A DNA stretch of 64,000 nucleotides from UBA6772 sp965183875 (GCA_965183875.1 CBCYMK010000023.1:1-64000); one strand, 5' to 3'. Shown: positions 1 to 9,122, counted from the first letter of the stretch. Notes: generated from the letters alone by a model not told the origin. A program made the numbers and translations.

Positions 1-36
1 AGACTTATTAAAGGAGCTTGTTTTTAAGCTTTGTTG

Positions 37-810
37 CTAACCAAACTTTAAGTGTTTTACGGTAAGTCCTTGGTTTTTTAACTCCATTAGAGCATCAATA
101 CCAATTTGTATATGATCTTTAACAAATTCATGGGTTACCTTTTTGTCACTTTCAGAAGTTTTTACTCCTTCGGGTACCATAGGTTGGTCAGATACGAGTA
201 GGAGTGCTCCACAAGAAATATGATTTGCAAATCCCACTATAAAAAGAGTGGCTGTTTCCATATCTATTCCCATGCAACGGGTTTCTCTTAAATAATCCTT
301 AAATTCCTCATCGTGTTCCCACACTCTTCTGTTGGTGGTAAATACAGTCCCTGTCCAGTAGTCTCTCTCGTGATTTCTTATTGTAGTAGAAATTGCTTTT
401 TGCAATGCAAAAGAGGGTAGTGCTGGAACTTCGGGTGGGAAATAATCGTCGGAGGTTCCTTCCCCTCTAATAGCTGCAATAGGAAGTATTAAATCTCCAA
501 GTTCATTCTTCTTTTTTAAGCCACCACATTTCCCTAAAAAGAGAACCGCTTTTGGTTTTGTAGCACTCAGTAAATCCATAATGGTAGCTGCATTGGCCGA
601 GCCCATACTAAAATTTATCATGGTAACCCCATTTGCAGTAGCATTGGGCATAGCTTTGTCGAGGCCATTTATTTCACACTTATGTGCCGCCGCGAATTCA
701 TTTAAATAGTGTTGGAAGTTTGTGAGTAATACATAATCACTCATTTCATTTAGTTCTAATCCCGTATATCGGGGTAGCCAGTTGTTTACGATCTCTTCTT
801 TATTTTTCAT
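37..810 (-). CDS. amn: AMP nucleosidase (short Bacteroidota form)
   Basis: Predicted to hydrolyse AMP to adenine and ribose 5-phosphate, in cytoplasmic purine salvage. The 257-residue protein is a phosphorylase-family (PNP/UDP) fold: a phosphate/ribose-site stretch INFSMGSANAA at about 65-75, the core strand VLFLGKCGG at about 89-97, and the nucleoside-binding GIDMETATLF at 181-190. It lacks the extra N-terminal domain of the ~480-residue E. coli Amn, which is usual for the Bacteroidota form. The gene is monocistronic and divergent from the next gene, with about 50 bp between them. AMP-nucleosidase rather than another nucleosidase is assigned from overall resemblance. Confidence 0.85.
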   Translation of the reverse strand: MKNKEEIVNNWLPRYTGLELNEMSDYVLLTNFQHYLNEFAAAHKCEINGLDKAMPNATANGVTMINFSMGSANAATIMDLLSATKPKAVLFLGKCGGLKKKNELGDLILPIAAIRGEGTSDDYFPPEVPALPSFALQKAISTTIRNHERDYWTGTVFTTNRRVWEHDEEFKDYLRETRCMGIDMETATLFIVGFANHISCGALLLVSDQPMVPEGVKTSESDKKVTHEFVKDHIQIGIDALMELKNQGLTVKHLKFG

Positions 811-863
811 ATTATTGATTTTAAATTAGTGTTTAATGTATCTTCGTTCAACATTTATATTTT

Positions 864-1310
864 ATGCACGATTTAAATTTACCTAAATATTCTTTAAAAC
901 TCAAAATCGAAGGCTCCAAGACTTTTATCTTCGACCCTATAAGGAAGAAGTATTTAGTAAATACTCCTGAAGAATGGGTTCGTCAAAATTTCATTCAATT
1001 TTTAATTCAAGACAAAGGGTACCCCGCCTCTTTAATGGCTGTAGAAATGGGAATTGATGTGTTGAATACAAAAAAGCGCTGTGATATAGTTTTGTATAAT
1101 ACAAAGGGTAAACCTCATATTATAGTAGAGTGTAAGGCTGCTTCTATAAAAATTTCTCAGGATACATTCGATCAAATAGCGCGTTATAATCTTACGCTAA
1201 ATACTGAGTTTTTAATTGTAACAAATGGTTTACAGCATTATGTATGTGTAATGGATCACGAAAATAAATGTTATCATTTCCTAAAAGAAATCCCTGAGTA
1301 TACCAAGTAA
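864..1310 (+). CDS. Stand-alone type I restriction HsdR N-terminal-like (PD-(D/E)xK) protein
   Basis: A 148-residue protein matching the N-terminal nuclease domain of type I restriction HsdR subunits. The PD-(D/E)xK core is visible: D74 in KRCDIVLYN, then E89 and K91 in IIVECKA. No helicase part, HsdM or HsdS gene is nearby, so it is not a restriction system. Small proteins of this type are widespread in Bacteroidota chromosomes and their role is unknown; DNA repair or housekeeping is only a guess. It ends one base before the convergent rsmI-like gene. A one-mismatch -7 box (TATCTTCG, 839-846) lies 17 bases before the start. Confidence 0.75.
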   Translation: MHDLNLPKYSLKLKIEGSKTFIFDPIRKKYLVNTPEEWVRQNFIQFLIQDKGYPASLMAVEMGIDVLNTKKRCDIVLYNTKGKPHIIVECKAASIKISQDTFDQIARYNLTLNTEFLIVTNGLQHYVCVMDHENKCYHFLKEIPEYTK

Positions 1311-2033
1311 TTATTGAGCGTGAATTAAAAAGATACAAGGTCTTTTATGCAATTCGGGTTTGGCTGTTTTTTTCCACTCAGCTATGGTTCTCGTTTTAAT
1401 ATATTCTGTTTTTAAGCTGATGTCGCAAGCGATACACAATTTGGTGGTTCCTTGTAAACTCTGGTAAAGTGTTTCAATTAGTTTATTGTTTCTGTAGGGT
1501 GTTTCAATAAATAATTGAGTTTGGTTATGCGTTCTCGAGATGCGTTCTAAATCTTTTAACTTCTTTTTCACATCCGCTTTATCAATCGGTAAATATCCGT
1601 TAAACGCAAACGATTGTCCGTTCATTCCACTAGCCATTAAGGAAAGTAGAATAGATGAAGGGCCTACTAAAGGAATGATTTTAATATCTTCCTTATGTGC
1701 TAAATTTGCAATTTCAGCTCCCGGATCTGCTACTCCAGGACAGCCAGCATCGGAAATTAATCCAATGTTTTTTCCATTTCTACAGTTTGCTAAAAAGGCA
1801 TGTATTTCTTGTGCGTCTGTATGTTTATTTAGTTCGTGTAGTTTAAGTTGATTCTGTGGGGTAGGGATTTCCATTAGTTTTAAAAATGCTCTCGCATTTT
1901 TACTATTCTCAACAATAAATTCATCCAGTTGATGTATGGTATCTTTTACCGATTGAGGTAAAACTTTTGTTACATCACTTTCTCCTAGTGTTGTAGGAAT
2001 CATGTATAGTATACCCTTAGACATCAAATTCAT
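1311..2033 (-). CDS. rsmI: RsmI-family SAM-dependent methyltransferase
   Basis: Tetrapyrrole-methylase-fold methyltransferase of the RsmI family, which 2'-O-methylates C1402 of 16S rRNA. Family marks: LISDAGCPGVADPG at about 92-105, equivalent to the ISDAG...DPG loop of RsmI, and the SAM-site strand PLVGPSS at 121-127. At 240 residues it is shorter than E. coli RsmI (~286) and matches the compact Bacteroidota variant. A start at the Met four codons in (2024) is equally plausible. It overlaps the upstream phosphatase gene by 17 bases, so translation is probably coupled. The exact rRNA target is inferred from the family. Confidence 0.8.
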   Translation of the reverse strand: MNLMSKGILYMIPTTLGESDVTKVLPQSVKDTIHQLDEFIVENSKNARAFLKLMEIPTPQNQLKLHELNKHTDAQEIHAFLANCRNGKNIGLISDAGCPGVADPGAEIANLAHKEDIKIIPLVGPSSILLSLMASGMNGQSFAFNGYLPIDKADVKKKLKDLERISRTHNQTQLFIETPYRNNKLIETLYQSLQGTTKLCIACDISLKTEYIKTRTIAEWKKTAKPELHKRPCIFLIHAQ

Positions 2034-2496
2034 TTTTAAGTTTGTTTTTTATCACTTCGCAGGCTTCCTCTAGTAAGGTAAATACATTTTCGAAGCCTTG
2101 GTCTCCACCGTAATAGGGATCTGGTACTGCTTTGTTTTGTCCTGGATTAGACTCATTTAAAATGAGTTTCACTTTTTTACGATCCTCATCGTTAGTTGCT
2201 AATTTTAGAATGTTGTTGTAATTGGCACTGTCCATTGCAAAGATATAATCGAAATCTTCTAAATCAGACTTCATCAATTTACGAGCCCTTTGGTCTCCTA
2301 TATCAATACCGTTAATGGTGGCTATATGAACAGATCTGTGGTCTGGACCTTCTCCCACATGATGTGCAGAGGTTCCAGCAGAGTCTACCACCACGTTAAG
2401 GTCTTCGCATTTAGAGGCTAAAATACCTTCTGCAAGTGGAGATCTGCATATATTACCTAGGCAGACCATTAAGATTGTTTTCTGTTTCATAAGCAA
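2017..2496 (-). CDS. Low-molecular-weight protein-tyrosine phosphatase
   Basis: Cytoplasmic LMW-PTP. The P-loop CLGNICRS (C12 nucleophile, R18) fits the CX5R motif, and the general-acid Asp is in VPDPYYGG (about D126). Length (159 residues) is normal for the family. The third codon is a second Met and may be the true start. There is no tyrosine kinase or capsule-export gene next to it, so a housekeeping role is more likely than capsule control. It sits just downstream of the dnaA terminator and is followed, with a 17-base overlap, by the rsmI-like gene. Confidence 0.87.
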   Translation of the reverse strand: MLMKQKTILMVCLGNICRSPLAEGILASKCEDLNVVVDSAGTSAHHVGEGPDHRSVHIATINGIDIGDQRARKLMKSDLEDFDYIFAMDSANYNNILKLATNDEDRKKVKLILNESNPGQNKAVPDPYYGGDQGFENVFTLLEEACEVIKNKLKNEFDV

Positions 2497-2525
2497 AAAA
2501 AAAGCAGGATTAAATCCTGCTTTTA
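2497..2525 (-). terminator. Rho-independent terminator of dnaA
   Basis: Read on the minus strand, an 8-bp stem AGCAGGAT/ATCCTGCT with a 3-base loop is followed by a run of eight T. It lies directly after the dnaA stop codon and before the phosphatase start. Confidence 0.8.
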
Positions 2526-2527
2526 AA

Positions 2528-3979
2528 TTATAGTTGTTGTAGCTCTAACTTCTTGTTTAGATCATCAACGTATGTTCTAAACTGTTTGTCGGTATCTACA
2601 AGATTGTTTACTGTTTTGCAAGCATGTAGTACGGTTGCGTGATCTTTACCACCACATTGTGCTCCAATACTAGCTAAAGACGATTTTGTTAACTTCTTAG
2701 AAAAGAACATGGCTAGCTGTCTCGCTTGTACAATTCTTCTTTTTCTAGTTTTCGAATTTAACACCTCTAAGGTAAGTTCAAAATAATCACAAACCACCTT
2801 TTGTATATAGTCTATAGAAACTTCACGAGTTGTGTTTTTTACAAAGCGATCGATCATCTCTTTCGCTAAACTCATGTTTATTTCTCTTTTGTTGAGAGAC
2901 GATTGAGCTAATAATGAAATTAGTGCTCCTTCTAGTTCTCTAACATTAGAAGTAATGCTATAGGCTAAGTATTCTATAACTTCTTCAGGCATCTCAATAC
3001 CGTCGGAGTATAGTTTTTTCTTTAAAATGGTAATTCTAGTTTGTAGACTAGGAGTTTGAAGGTCTGCAGATAATCCCCACTTAAAACGAGAAAGAACCCT
3101 TTGTTCCATACCTTGAAGATCTACAGGAGCTCTATCGGAAGTAAGGATTAGTTGTTTCCCTTGTTGGTGTAGGTGGTTGAAAATATGGAAGAATACATCT
3201 TGTGTTTTTTCCTTCCCTGCAAAAAACTGTATATCATCAATGATCAATACATCAATCATCTGGTAAAAGTGAACAAAGTCGTTTCTAGAATTCTTGCGAA
3301 TTGAGTCTATAAACTGTTGTGTAAATTTTTCAGCAGAAACATAGAGTACCGTTTTTTCAGGATATCTATCTTTAATTTCAATTCCTATAGAATGTGCGAG
3401 GTGAGTTTTTCCTAGTCCAACTCCACCATATAATAATAGTGGGTTAAATGAGGTTCCGCCAGGGTTATTCCCTACAGCATAACCTGCCGATCTAGCCAGT
3501 CTATTACAATCACCTTCAATAAAATTCTCGAAAGTGTAGTTTGGGTTTAGCTGAGATTCTATGTTTACCTTTTTCAATCCAGGGATTACAAAAGGGTTTT
3601 TTACTCCAGCGGCAGCAATTTCTACAGGAACTGCAACCTTAGAGTTTTGTAATGGAGCTCTGTTATTACTTGGTATTTTTACCGTGTAAGGGTTGGAGTT
3701 GCCATAGGTGTTTTCCATAACAATGGAGTACACTAATTTAGCGTCTTCCCCAAGCTCTCTTCCAATAGCGGTTTTTAGTAGTTTAATATAATGCTCTTCA
3801 ATCCATTCGTAAAAGAATTTACTAGGGACCTGAATGTGCAGTATTTGACCTTTTAGTTTGATAGGTCTAATAGGCAAGAACCAAGTTTTGAAACTCTGTT
3901 CTGATATATTATCCTTGATAAATTCTAGGCAGTTTGCCCAAATATTTTCTGGTGTATTCTTCATCAAATTTAAGTGCAC
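2528..3979 (-). CDS. dnaA: Chromosomal replication initiator DnaA
   Basis: Initiator ATPase that binds DnaA boxes and opens the origin. Domain I is N-terminal (about 1-80), a linker follows, then the AAA+ domain with Walker A GGVGLGKT at 185-192 and Walker B LIIDDIQFF near 245-252, and domain IV ending with the DnaA signature CGGKDHATVLHACKT near the C-terminus. Length (483) is typical. The more likely start is Met6 (3964), giving MKNTPENIW, which resembles other flavobacterial DnaA N-termini. It is monocistronic with a strong terminator. No DnaA-box cluster is seen in the 155 bp upstream, consistent with dnaA lying away from oriC in many Bacteroidota. Confidence 0.97.
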   Translation of the reverse strand: MHLNLMKNTPENIWANCLEFIKDNISEQSFKTWFLPIRPIKLKGQILHIQVPSKFFYEWIEEHYIKLLKTAIGRELGEDAKLVYSIVMENTYGNSNPYTVKIPSNNRAPLQNSKVAVPVEIAAAGVKNPFVIPGLKKVNIESQLNPNYTFENFIEGDCNRLARSAGYAVGNNPGGTSFNPLLLYGGVGLGKTHLAHSIGIEIKDRYPEKTVLYVSAEKFTQQFIDSIRKNSRNDFVHFYQMIDVLIIDDIQFFAGKEKTQDVFFHIFNHLHQQGKQLILTSDRAPVDLQGMEQRVLSRFKWGLSADLQTPSLQTRITILKKKLYSDGIEMPEEVIEYLAYSITSNVRELEGALISLLAQSSLNKREINMSLAKEMIDRFVKNTTREVSIDYIQKVVCDYFELTLEVLNSKTRKRRIVQARQLAMFFSKKLTKSSLASIGAQCGGKDHATVLHACKTVNNLVDTDKQFRTYVDDLNKKLELQQL

Positions 3980-4134
3980 TTATTAGGGTTGTACAATTAT
4001 CGGTTTTAGGGGATAAAACTTTTAGTTTTTCGATAGGGCAAATTTGTGAACAAAATAGTTAAGAAAAAAACGAAATGGCTATAGGATTATAACTTTGTTT
4101 TACTTATCTAAGAAGGCTGAGTAGGGTGTTTTGT

Positions 4135-5049
4135 TTATAAGTCCTGTGGTTGGCTCTTAATAACCAGCTTGTTAGTTGAGTTTTTAAGCTTAACATCGAT
4201 TCTGCCTAGCTTTATACCTGCCCAACCTACCTGTGATATATGGGTGACTCTACCTAGTTTTGATTCTATTTTAATGGGTTTATCAACAAAACTGTGCGTA
4301 TGTCCACCAAGAATAATGTCTACCTCTGGGCAGGCTTCTGCCAAGACCCTATCAGACACTTGTTTTGACTCGTATTCGAGGCCTAAATGAGAGAGGCATA
4401 TTATTAAATTACAGCCCTTTATATTTCTTAAATAATCGCATAATTCTTTAGCTATTTTTAGAGGTTCACTATAAGAGGTTTTTCCATACATTTTTGGGTC
4501 TACCAATCCCTTTAATTCTATGCCTATTCCAAACACTCCAATTTTAAATTTTCCTTTATTGAAAATCTGGTAAGGTTTTGTTAAACCTTTCATCGGAGTA
4601 TCTTCAAAATTATAGTTTGCACTTAGCAATTTGAAATTGGCAATCTTGGCTTGTTTGGCTAATCCATCTACTCCGTTATCAAAATCATGGTTTCCTATTG
4701 TTGCGGCATCATAGTTCATAGCATTCATTAATTTGAATTCTATTTCTCCTCCGTAATAATTAAAGTAGGGCGTTCCTTGAAACATATCTCCAGCATCCAA
4801 CAGTAAGGTATGTTTTACCTCAGACCGTATCTTATTAATAAGTTTAGCTCTTTTAGCTACCCCACCCATACCTGGGTATTTTTTATGATCTAAAGGAAAG
4901 GGGTCTATATGGCTGTGTACATCATTGGTGTGCATTATACATAAATCCACTGTGTCTGTATTGGCTAATAACTTAGTTGGGTTTACTAAGCTTAGTGCAC
5001 TTACACTCGCTATTTGCTTAATGAATATCCTTCTATTACTCATATACAA
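4135..5049 (-). CDS. Tat-exported metallophosphatase, N-terminal half of a 5'-nucleotidase
   Basis: Calcineurin-like phosphoesterase with the metal-site motifs of the 5'-nucleotidase (UshA-type) catalytic domain: HTNDVHSH near 40-47, LLDAGDMFQG, GNHDFDNG and GGHTHSF. The N-terminus (SNRRIFIKQIASVSALSL) is a twin-arginine signal with RR followed by F-I-K, so the folded metalloenzyme is probably exported by Tat. The second Met (MSNRRIF) is a good alternative start. The substrate-binding C-terminal domain is missing here and is encoded by the gene just upstream, with a 14-base overlap. Nucleotide phosphatase activity in the periplasm is inferred. Confidence 0.85.
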   Translation of the reverse strand: MYMSNRRIFIKQIASVSALSLVNPTKLLANTDTVDLCIMHTNDVHSHIDPFPLDHKKYPGMGGVAKRAKLINKIRSEVKHTLLLDAGDMFQGTPYFNYYGGEIEFKLMNAMNYDAATIGNHDFDNGVDGLAKQAKIANFKLLSANYNFEDTPMKGLTKPYQIFNKGKFKIGVFGIGIELKGLVDPKMYGKTSYSEPLKIAKELCDYLRNIKGCNLIICLSHLGLEYESKQVSDRVLAEACPEVDIILGGHTHSFVDKPIKIESKLGRVTHISQVGWAGIKLGRIDVKLKNSTNKLVIKSQPQDL

Positions 5050-5737
5050 AACGATTATCTAATGTAGTAACTAAGGTGTCTACAGATTTACACTCTGCTA
5101 TTAGCACCTCTCGAATTTTTAATCCCGATTTAATCATTGAGATAGAATCTGCAAAAAAGAACATTTTATCTCCTCCGTTAGCTAAGTAGTCCGATGTAAC
5201 AATTTTAATACTCTGCTCACTTTTTAAAGAGCAGTCTATTTTATTGTCTTTAATATATAGCTTGATATTACTAATAGGGTGCCCTCCGCTAATTTTTAAA
5301 TAGTCCAATACTTCACTAAAGCTAGAATTTGGTATTTCTACAATTACCAATTCATTTTCGAAGGGCATAAGTTGAAATAAGTCTCTGGTAGTAATCACTC
5401 CTTTTGGGAGGCTACTTCTAATACCTCCGTAATTTAGTAGGCAGAAGTCTACTGGGTATATATCATGAACTTGTTCAAAACATACATCAGCCATCCAATT
5501 ATTTAAACGTGCCTCAGGTCTTTTTTTCTCCATAAAATATGGAGAGTAGCAAAGTGCTTGTTTCATAATACTGTCTATTCCTTCTTTGTAGGGCAAGTAT
5601 AGAGATTGTATATTAGAATCTATACTTAAGCTATGCTCAATAGGAATACTTTCTCCACTAATGGTGTAGTGTATTACTGAGTTTGAATTGCAGCTTGTTA
5701 AAACACATAAAAGTGTTGTTATTATAAATGCTCGCAT
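5036..5737 (-). CDS. Lipoprotein with 5'-nucleotidase C-terminal domain
   Basis: A 233-residue lipoprotein (MRAFIITTLLCVLTSC, lipobox Cys at about residue 16). The body matches the 5'-nucleotidase C-terminal substrate-binding domain: DVCFEQVHDIYPVDFCLLNYGGIRSSLPKG, seen in parts as NYGGIRSSLPKG, then LFQLMPFENELV and a late YLANGGDKMFFF. It is the partner of the downstream catalytic-domain gene. The two overlap by 14 bases and are probably co-translated. One half uses a Sec/lipobox signal and the other a Tat signal. Confidence 0.85.
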   Translation of the reverse strand: MRAFIITTLLCVLTSCNSNSVIHYTISGESIPIEHSLSIDSNIQSLYLPYKEGIDSIMKQALCYSPYFMEKKRPEARLNNWMADVCFEQVHDIYPVDFCLLNYGGIRSSLPKGVITTRDLFQLMPFENELVIVEIPNSSFSEVLDYLKISGGHPISNIKLYIKDNKIDCSLKSEQSIKIVTSDYLANGGDKMFFFADSISMIKSGLKIREVLIAECKSVDTLVTTLDNRFVYE

Positions 5738-5826
5738 CTGTATAATTAGATAGATTTTGTAGAATAATTGCGAATTCCGCTAACCTTTGCTTTAGATTAA
5801 ATAAATTCGCATCACAATTTACAATT

Positions 5827-6234
5827 ATGTTCGAACATCAAATAAAATTTAGAATATTATATTCCGACACCGATAAGATGGGGTATATGTACTATGGTCA
5901 GTATGCCAAATACCTAGAGATGGGTAGGGTAGAAGCACTGCGTAGCCTAGGTTTATCTTATAAATCTATGGAAGACTCTGGGGTAATGATGCCTGTTTTG
6001 GAGTTGAATACTAAGTATATAAAACCATTGTTTTATGACGATGAGGTAACTATAATAACCAAAGTTAGCCAGATGCCTGATACTAGAATACGCTTTAGTT
6101 ATGAGTTGTTAAACCCTTTGGGTGAAGTGGCTACAGTAGCTACAACAACTTTGGTGTTTGTAAATTGTGCTACCGGGAAACCCTGCTTAATACCCGATAA
6201 TTTTAAAACTAAAATTGAAACTTATTTCTCTTAA
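5827..6234 (+). CDS. Acyl-CoA thioesterase, YbgC/FadM-like hotdog fold
   Basis: A 135-residue single hotdog-domain protein. The YbgC-type active-site region is clear: ILYSDTDKMGYMYYGQYAKY at about 9-28, with Asp before the KMGYMYYG turn, followed by the helix YLEMGRVEALRSLG. It is predicted to hydrolyse short acyl-CoA or acyl-ACP thioesters in the cytoplasm. It ends one base before the start of the S46 peptidase gene (stop 6232-6234, ATG 6236), so the two are likely co-transcribed, although their functions are not obviously linked. Confidence 0.8.
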   Translation: MFEHQIKFRILYSDTDKMGYMYYGQYAKYLEMGRVEALRSLGLSYKSMEDSGVMMPVLELNTKYIKPLFYDDEVTIITKVSQMPDTRIRFSYELLNPLGEVATVATTTLVFVNCATGKPCLIPDNFKTKIETYFS

Positions 6235-6235
6235 G

Positions 6236-8353
6236 ATGAAAAACTTTAAAAGAACTCTTCTAAGCATTCTAATGCTATGCTCATTGAATATGGTAGCCAA
6301 AGAAGGAATGTGGCTTCCAATGTTTTTACAACAGCTAAACGAAGCTGAAATGCAGTCTATGGGCCTAGAGCTTACTGCAGAAGATATATACTCTATTAAC
6401 AACGGTAGTTTAAAAGATGCAATTGTTCATTTTGGGGGTGGTTGTACGGCCGAGCTTATATCTGGAGAGGGTTTATTGCTAACTAACCACCACTGTGGGT
6501 ATGGGCAAATACAGTCGCATTCTTCGGTAGAACACGATTATCTTACCAATGGTTTTTGGGCAGAAGACCGATCTAAGGAATTAACCAACGAAGGTTTAAC
6601 TGCCACTTTCATTAAGTATATGAAAGAGGTAACCGCCGATGTTTTGTTAAACGAAACTTCGAGTATGACCGAAGTTGAGCGTAGAGAGATGATTAAGTCT
6701 TTAGGTGATTCTTTAATTTCTTCTGAAATTGAAGGAACACATTACGAAGCCTTGATAAAACCATTTTTTAAGGGAAATCGCTACTTTATGTTTGTTACCG
6801 AAACCTTTAACGATGTACGTTTGGTAGGTGCTCCTCCTTCGTCTATTGGGAAGTTTGGGTCTGATACAGACAACTGGATGTGGCCTCGTCATACCGGAGA
6901 TTTTTCAATTTTTAGAATCTATGCCGATAAGGATAATAAGCCTGCTGAATATTCTGTAGACAATGTGCCTTATACCCCAAACAAGCATTTAGATATTTCT
7001 ACTAAAGGTGTTAAACCTGGGGATTTTACCATGGTTTATGGTTTCCCCGGTAGAACAGATGAGTACTTACCTGCGGTGGCAGTAAAGCAAATTACACAGG
7101 TTTTAAATCCTGCAAAAATTTCTATTCGTAAAACGGCTCTAGAAATTATGGATAAAGAAATGCGTGCTTCCGATGAGGTGCGTATTAAATACGCTTCTAA
7201 ATATGCGAGTGTAGCCAACTACTATAAAAAATGGATTGGAGAGAATACAGGTATTCAGAAAACACGAGGTATAAAACGCAAAGAAGAATTCGAAAAAGCA
7301 TTTATGGATGCTGTAAATTCAGATGCGAAATATGCGGATTATACAGGCCTTTTAACTGTATACGATTCCCTTTATGGTGAATTAGAAGATATAGCAATGG
7401 CAAGAGACTATTTTATTGAAATCGCTTACCGAGGTGTCGCTATAATCAACTTTTCCAATAAAGTTTCTAAGTTTGTTGCAACAGGTGATGTGAAGGATTT
7501 AGAGCGTTTCAAAAAATCTATTAAGGGACATTTTAAAAACTACGATGCCCATACAGATGAATTATTATTTGATGCCCTGTTTAAGAAATATGCTTTAGAA
7601 CAAGCAGACTCAAAGTATTTACCTGCCTATTTTTCAGGAAAAACATATTCTGCAAATGAAGTGTTTTCAAAATCGTATTTCGCTAATAAAGAGAAATTGG
7701 AAGACTTGTTAAATTCGTCAACTAAAAAGGTGCAAAAGAAACTGTCTAAAGATCCAGCATTTAAAGTAGCCTCTGCTCTTTACGGACATTATAGAAACGT
7801 GATTTATGGTAAGTATTGGGCTTTAGAAGATGAGCTGGATGCTGTGGATAGAACCTACTTAAAAGCAATGATGGAAGTGCTTCCAGATTATAGAAATTAC
7901 TATCCAGATGCGAATAGTACTTTGCGTTTAACTTACGGACAAGTGCAAGGGGTTTCTCCTTTAGATGCCGTTTCCTATGGACATATAACTTACCTGGAAG
8001 GGATGATGGAGAAGTATGTTCCTGGAGATTATGAATTCGATTTACCACAAAAGTTAATTGAATTATACGATTCTAAGGATTTTGGACCTTATGCCGACGA
8101 CAATGGAAAGCTTCCTGTTTGTTTTATAGCTACCAACCATACAACTGGAGGTAATTCTGGAAGTCCTGCTTTAAATGCTAAAGGAGAGCTTATAGGTTTG
8201 AATTTCGATAGAGCTTGGGAAGGAACAATGAGTGATATAAACTACGATGCCTCTAGATGTAGAAATATTATGGTAGATGCACGATATGTATTGTTTATCA
8301 TTGATAAGTTTGCTGGAGCGGGTTATTTACTTGAGGAGATGACGATTAAGTAA
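6236..8353 (+). CDS. S46 family peptidase, DPP11-like (Asp/Glu-specific dipeptidyl-peptidase)
   Basis: Periplasmic serine dipeptidyl-peptidase that removes dipeptides from oligopeptide N-termini. The 705-residue protein has a signal peptide ending near VAKEGMW, the catalytic-His motif TNHHCGYG (H85/H86), and the Ser motif GGNSGSPAL near 649-657. Family S46 is restricted mainly to Bacteroidota and Proteobacteria that lack chymotrypsin-like homologues. The S1-pocket segment reads GLNFDRAWEG: DPP11 enzymes have Arg there, DPP7 enzymes have Gly, so preference for acidic P1 residues is inferred. The in-frame start 21 bases upstream would overlap the preceding gene; ATG 6236 gives a clean signal peptide. 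Confidence 0.92.
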   Translation: MKNFKRTLLSILMLCSLNMVAKEGMWLPMFLQQLNEAEMQSMGLELTAEDIYSINNGSLKDAIVHFGGGCTAELISGEGLLLTNHHCGYGQIQSHSSVEHDYLTNGFWAEDRSKELTNEGLTATFIKYMKEVTADVLLNETSSMTEVERREMIKSLGDSLISSEIEGTHYEALIKPFFKGNRYFMFVTETFNDVRLVGAPPSSIGKFGSDTDNWMWPRHTGDFSIFRIYADKDNKPAEYSVDNVPYTPNKHLDISTKGVKPGDFTMVYGFPGRTDEYLPAVAVKQITQVLNPAKISIRKTALEIMDKEMRASDEVRIKYASKYASVANYYKKWIGENTGIQKTRGIKRKEEFEKAFMDAVNSDAKYADYTGLLTVYDSLYGELEDIAMARDYFIEIAYRGVAIINFSNKVSKFVATGDVKDLERFKKSIKGHFKNYDAHTDELLFDALFKKYALEQADSKYLPAYFSGKTYSANEVFSKSYFANKEKLEDLLNSSTKKVQKKLSKDPAFKVASALYGHYRNVIYGKYWALEDELDAVDRTYLKAMMEVLPDYRNYYPDANSTLRLTYGQVQGVSPLDAVSYGHITYLEGMMEKYVPGDYEFDLPQKLIELYDSKDFGPYADDNGKLPVCFIATNHTTGGNSGSPALNAKGELIGLNFDRAWEGTMSDINYDASRCRNIMVDARYVLFIIDKFAGAGYLLEEMTIK

Positions 8354-8394
8354 TGCTTAAAAGAATTTGTAATTTTTAACCAAATTTTAATATT

Positions 8395-9021
8395 ATGAAA
8401 AAACTACTATACATTTTACTATTATTTCCTTTGTTCTTTGTTTCTTCTTGTGAAGAAGATTGTGAAACCATACCTCAGGGTTTTGATTGTGAAAGAAATG
8501 TTATAGCTCAGATAGGTGATGTAATGGAGGGCGGTTATTTGTTTTATGTTGATGAAACAGGTAAACATGGCTTAGTTGCAGCATTAGAGGATTTATCAGA
8601 TGGAGCAACAGATTCTATTCTTCATGGTTTAAGTGGTTACGAATGGGGTTGTAGTGGAGTTAATGTAAGTGGAGCGTATGGAATAGTTATAGGTACTGGT
8701 TATCTGAATACTATTGGAATTGTCACTAATAATTGCCAAACATTTCTTGGGGGTATGACTGCAGCACAAGCTGTATTAAGTTATACTTCAAATGGCTACA
8801 ACGATTGGTTCCTACCCTCAAAAAATGAATTAGCAGAAATGTACAACACAATCGGTAATGGTGGTGTAGAACCCAATATAGGTGATTTCCAAAGTAATCT
8901 GTATTGGTCTTCTTCAGAATATGGAAGTAATTTCTCGTTTTCCGTCGTTTTCGGTAGTGGTAGTGGAGCTTATAGTAGTAAAGGTTCTATATGCTCAGTT
9001 CGAGCAGTTCGAGCTTTTTAA
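8395..9021 (+). CDS. Lipoprotein with Lcl/DUF1566-type C-terminal domain
   Basis: A 208-residue lipoprotein (lipobox FFVSSC, Cys at about 19). After an acidic linker, a DUF1566/Lcl-like domain can be read: GDVMEGGYLFYVDETGKHGLVAA in the first half, then GYNDWFLPSKNELAEMY, YWSSSEY and the terminal SVRAVRAF. In Legionella Lcl this fold takes part in adhesion, and in Bacteroidota it occurs in many surface lipoproteins of unknown role. It lies 41 bp after the S46 peptidase gene and is closed by a strong palindromic terminator. Confidence 0.75.
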   Translation: MKKLLYILLLFPLFFVSSCEEDCETIPQGFDCERNVIAQIGDVMEGGYLFYVDETGKHGLVAALEDLSDGATDSILHGLSGYEWGCSGVNVSGAYGIVIGTGYLNTIGIVTNNCQTFLGGMTAAQAVLSYTSNGYNDWFLPSKNELAEMYNTIGNGGVEPNIGDFQSNLYWSSSEYGSNFSFSVVFGSGSGAYSSKGSICSVRAVRAF

Positions 9022-9064
9022 CAGTTTACCTATTTTGCGATACTGCAAAACGGTTGGTTTAAAC

Positions 9065-9102
9065 AAAAAAAGCCTTCCCGGATATCCGGGAAGGCTTTTT
9101 TT
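9065..9102. terminator. Bidirectional rho-independent terminator
   Basis: A perfect 26-base palindrome (AGCCTTCCCGGAT and its complement, 9071-9096) flanked by A6 on the left and T6 on the right. It can end both the plus-strand lipoprotein gene and the minus-strand icd gene. Confidence 0.92.
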
Positions 9103-9122
9103 ATGGTAAGCTTTTAGGTATA

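Noticed and set aside
3980..4134. oriC next to dnaA
   Set aside because: No TTATNCACA-like boxes or AT-rich unwinding segment in the 155 bases upstream of dnaA.
8882..9109. 75-codon ORF overlapping the end of the DUF1566 lipoprotein
   Set aside because: It runs through the palindromic terminator and overlaps a conserved domain in another frame.
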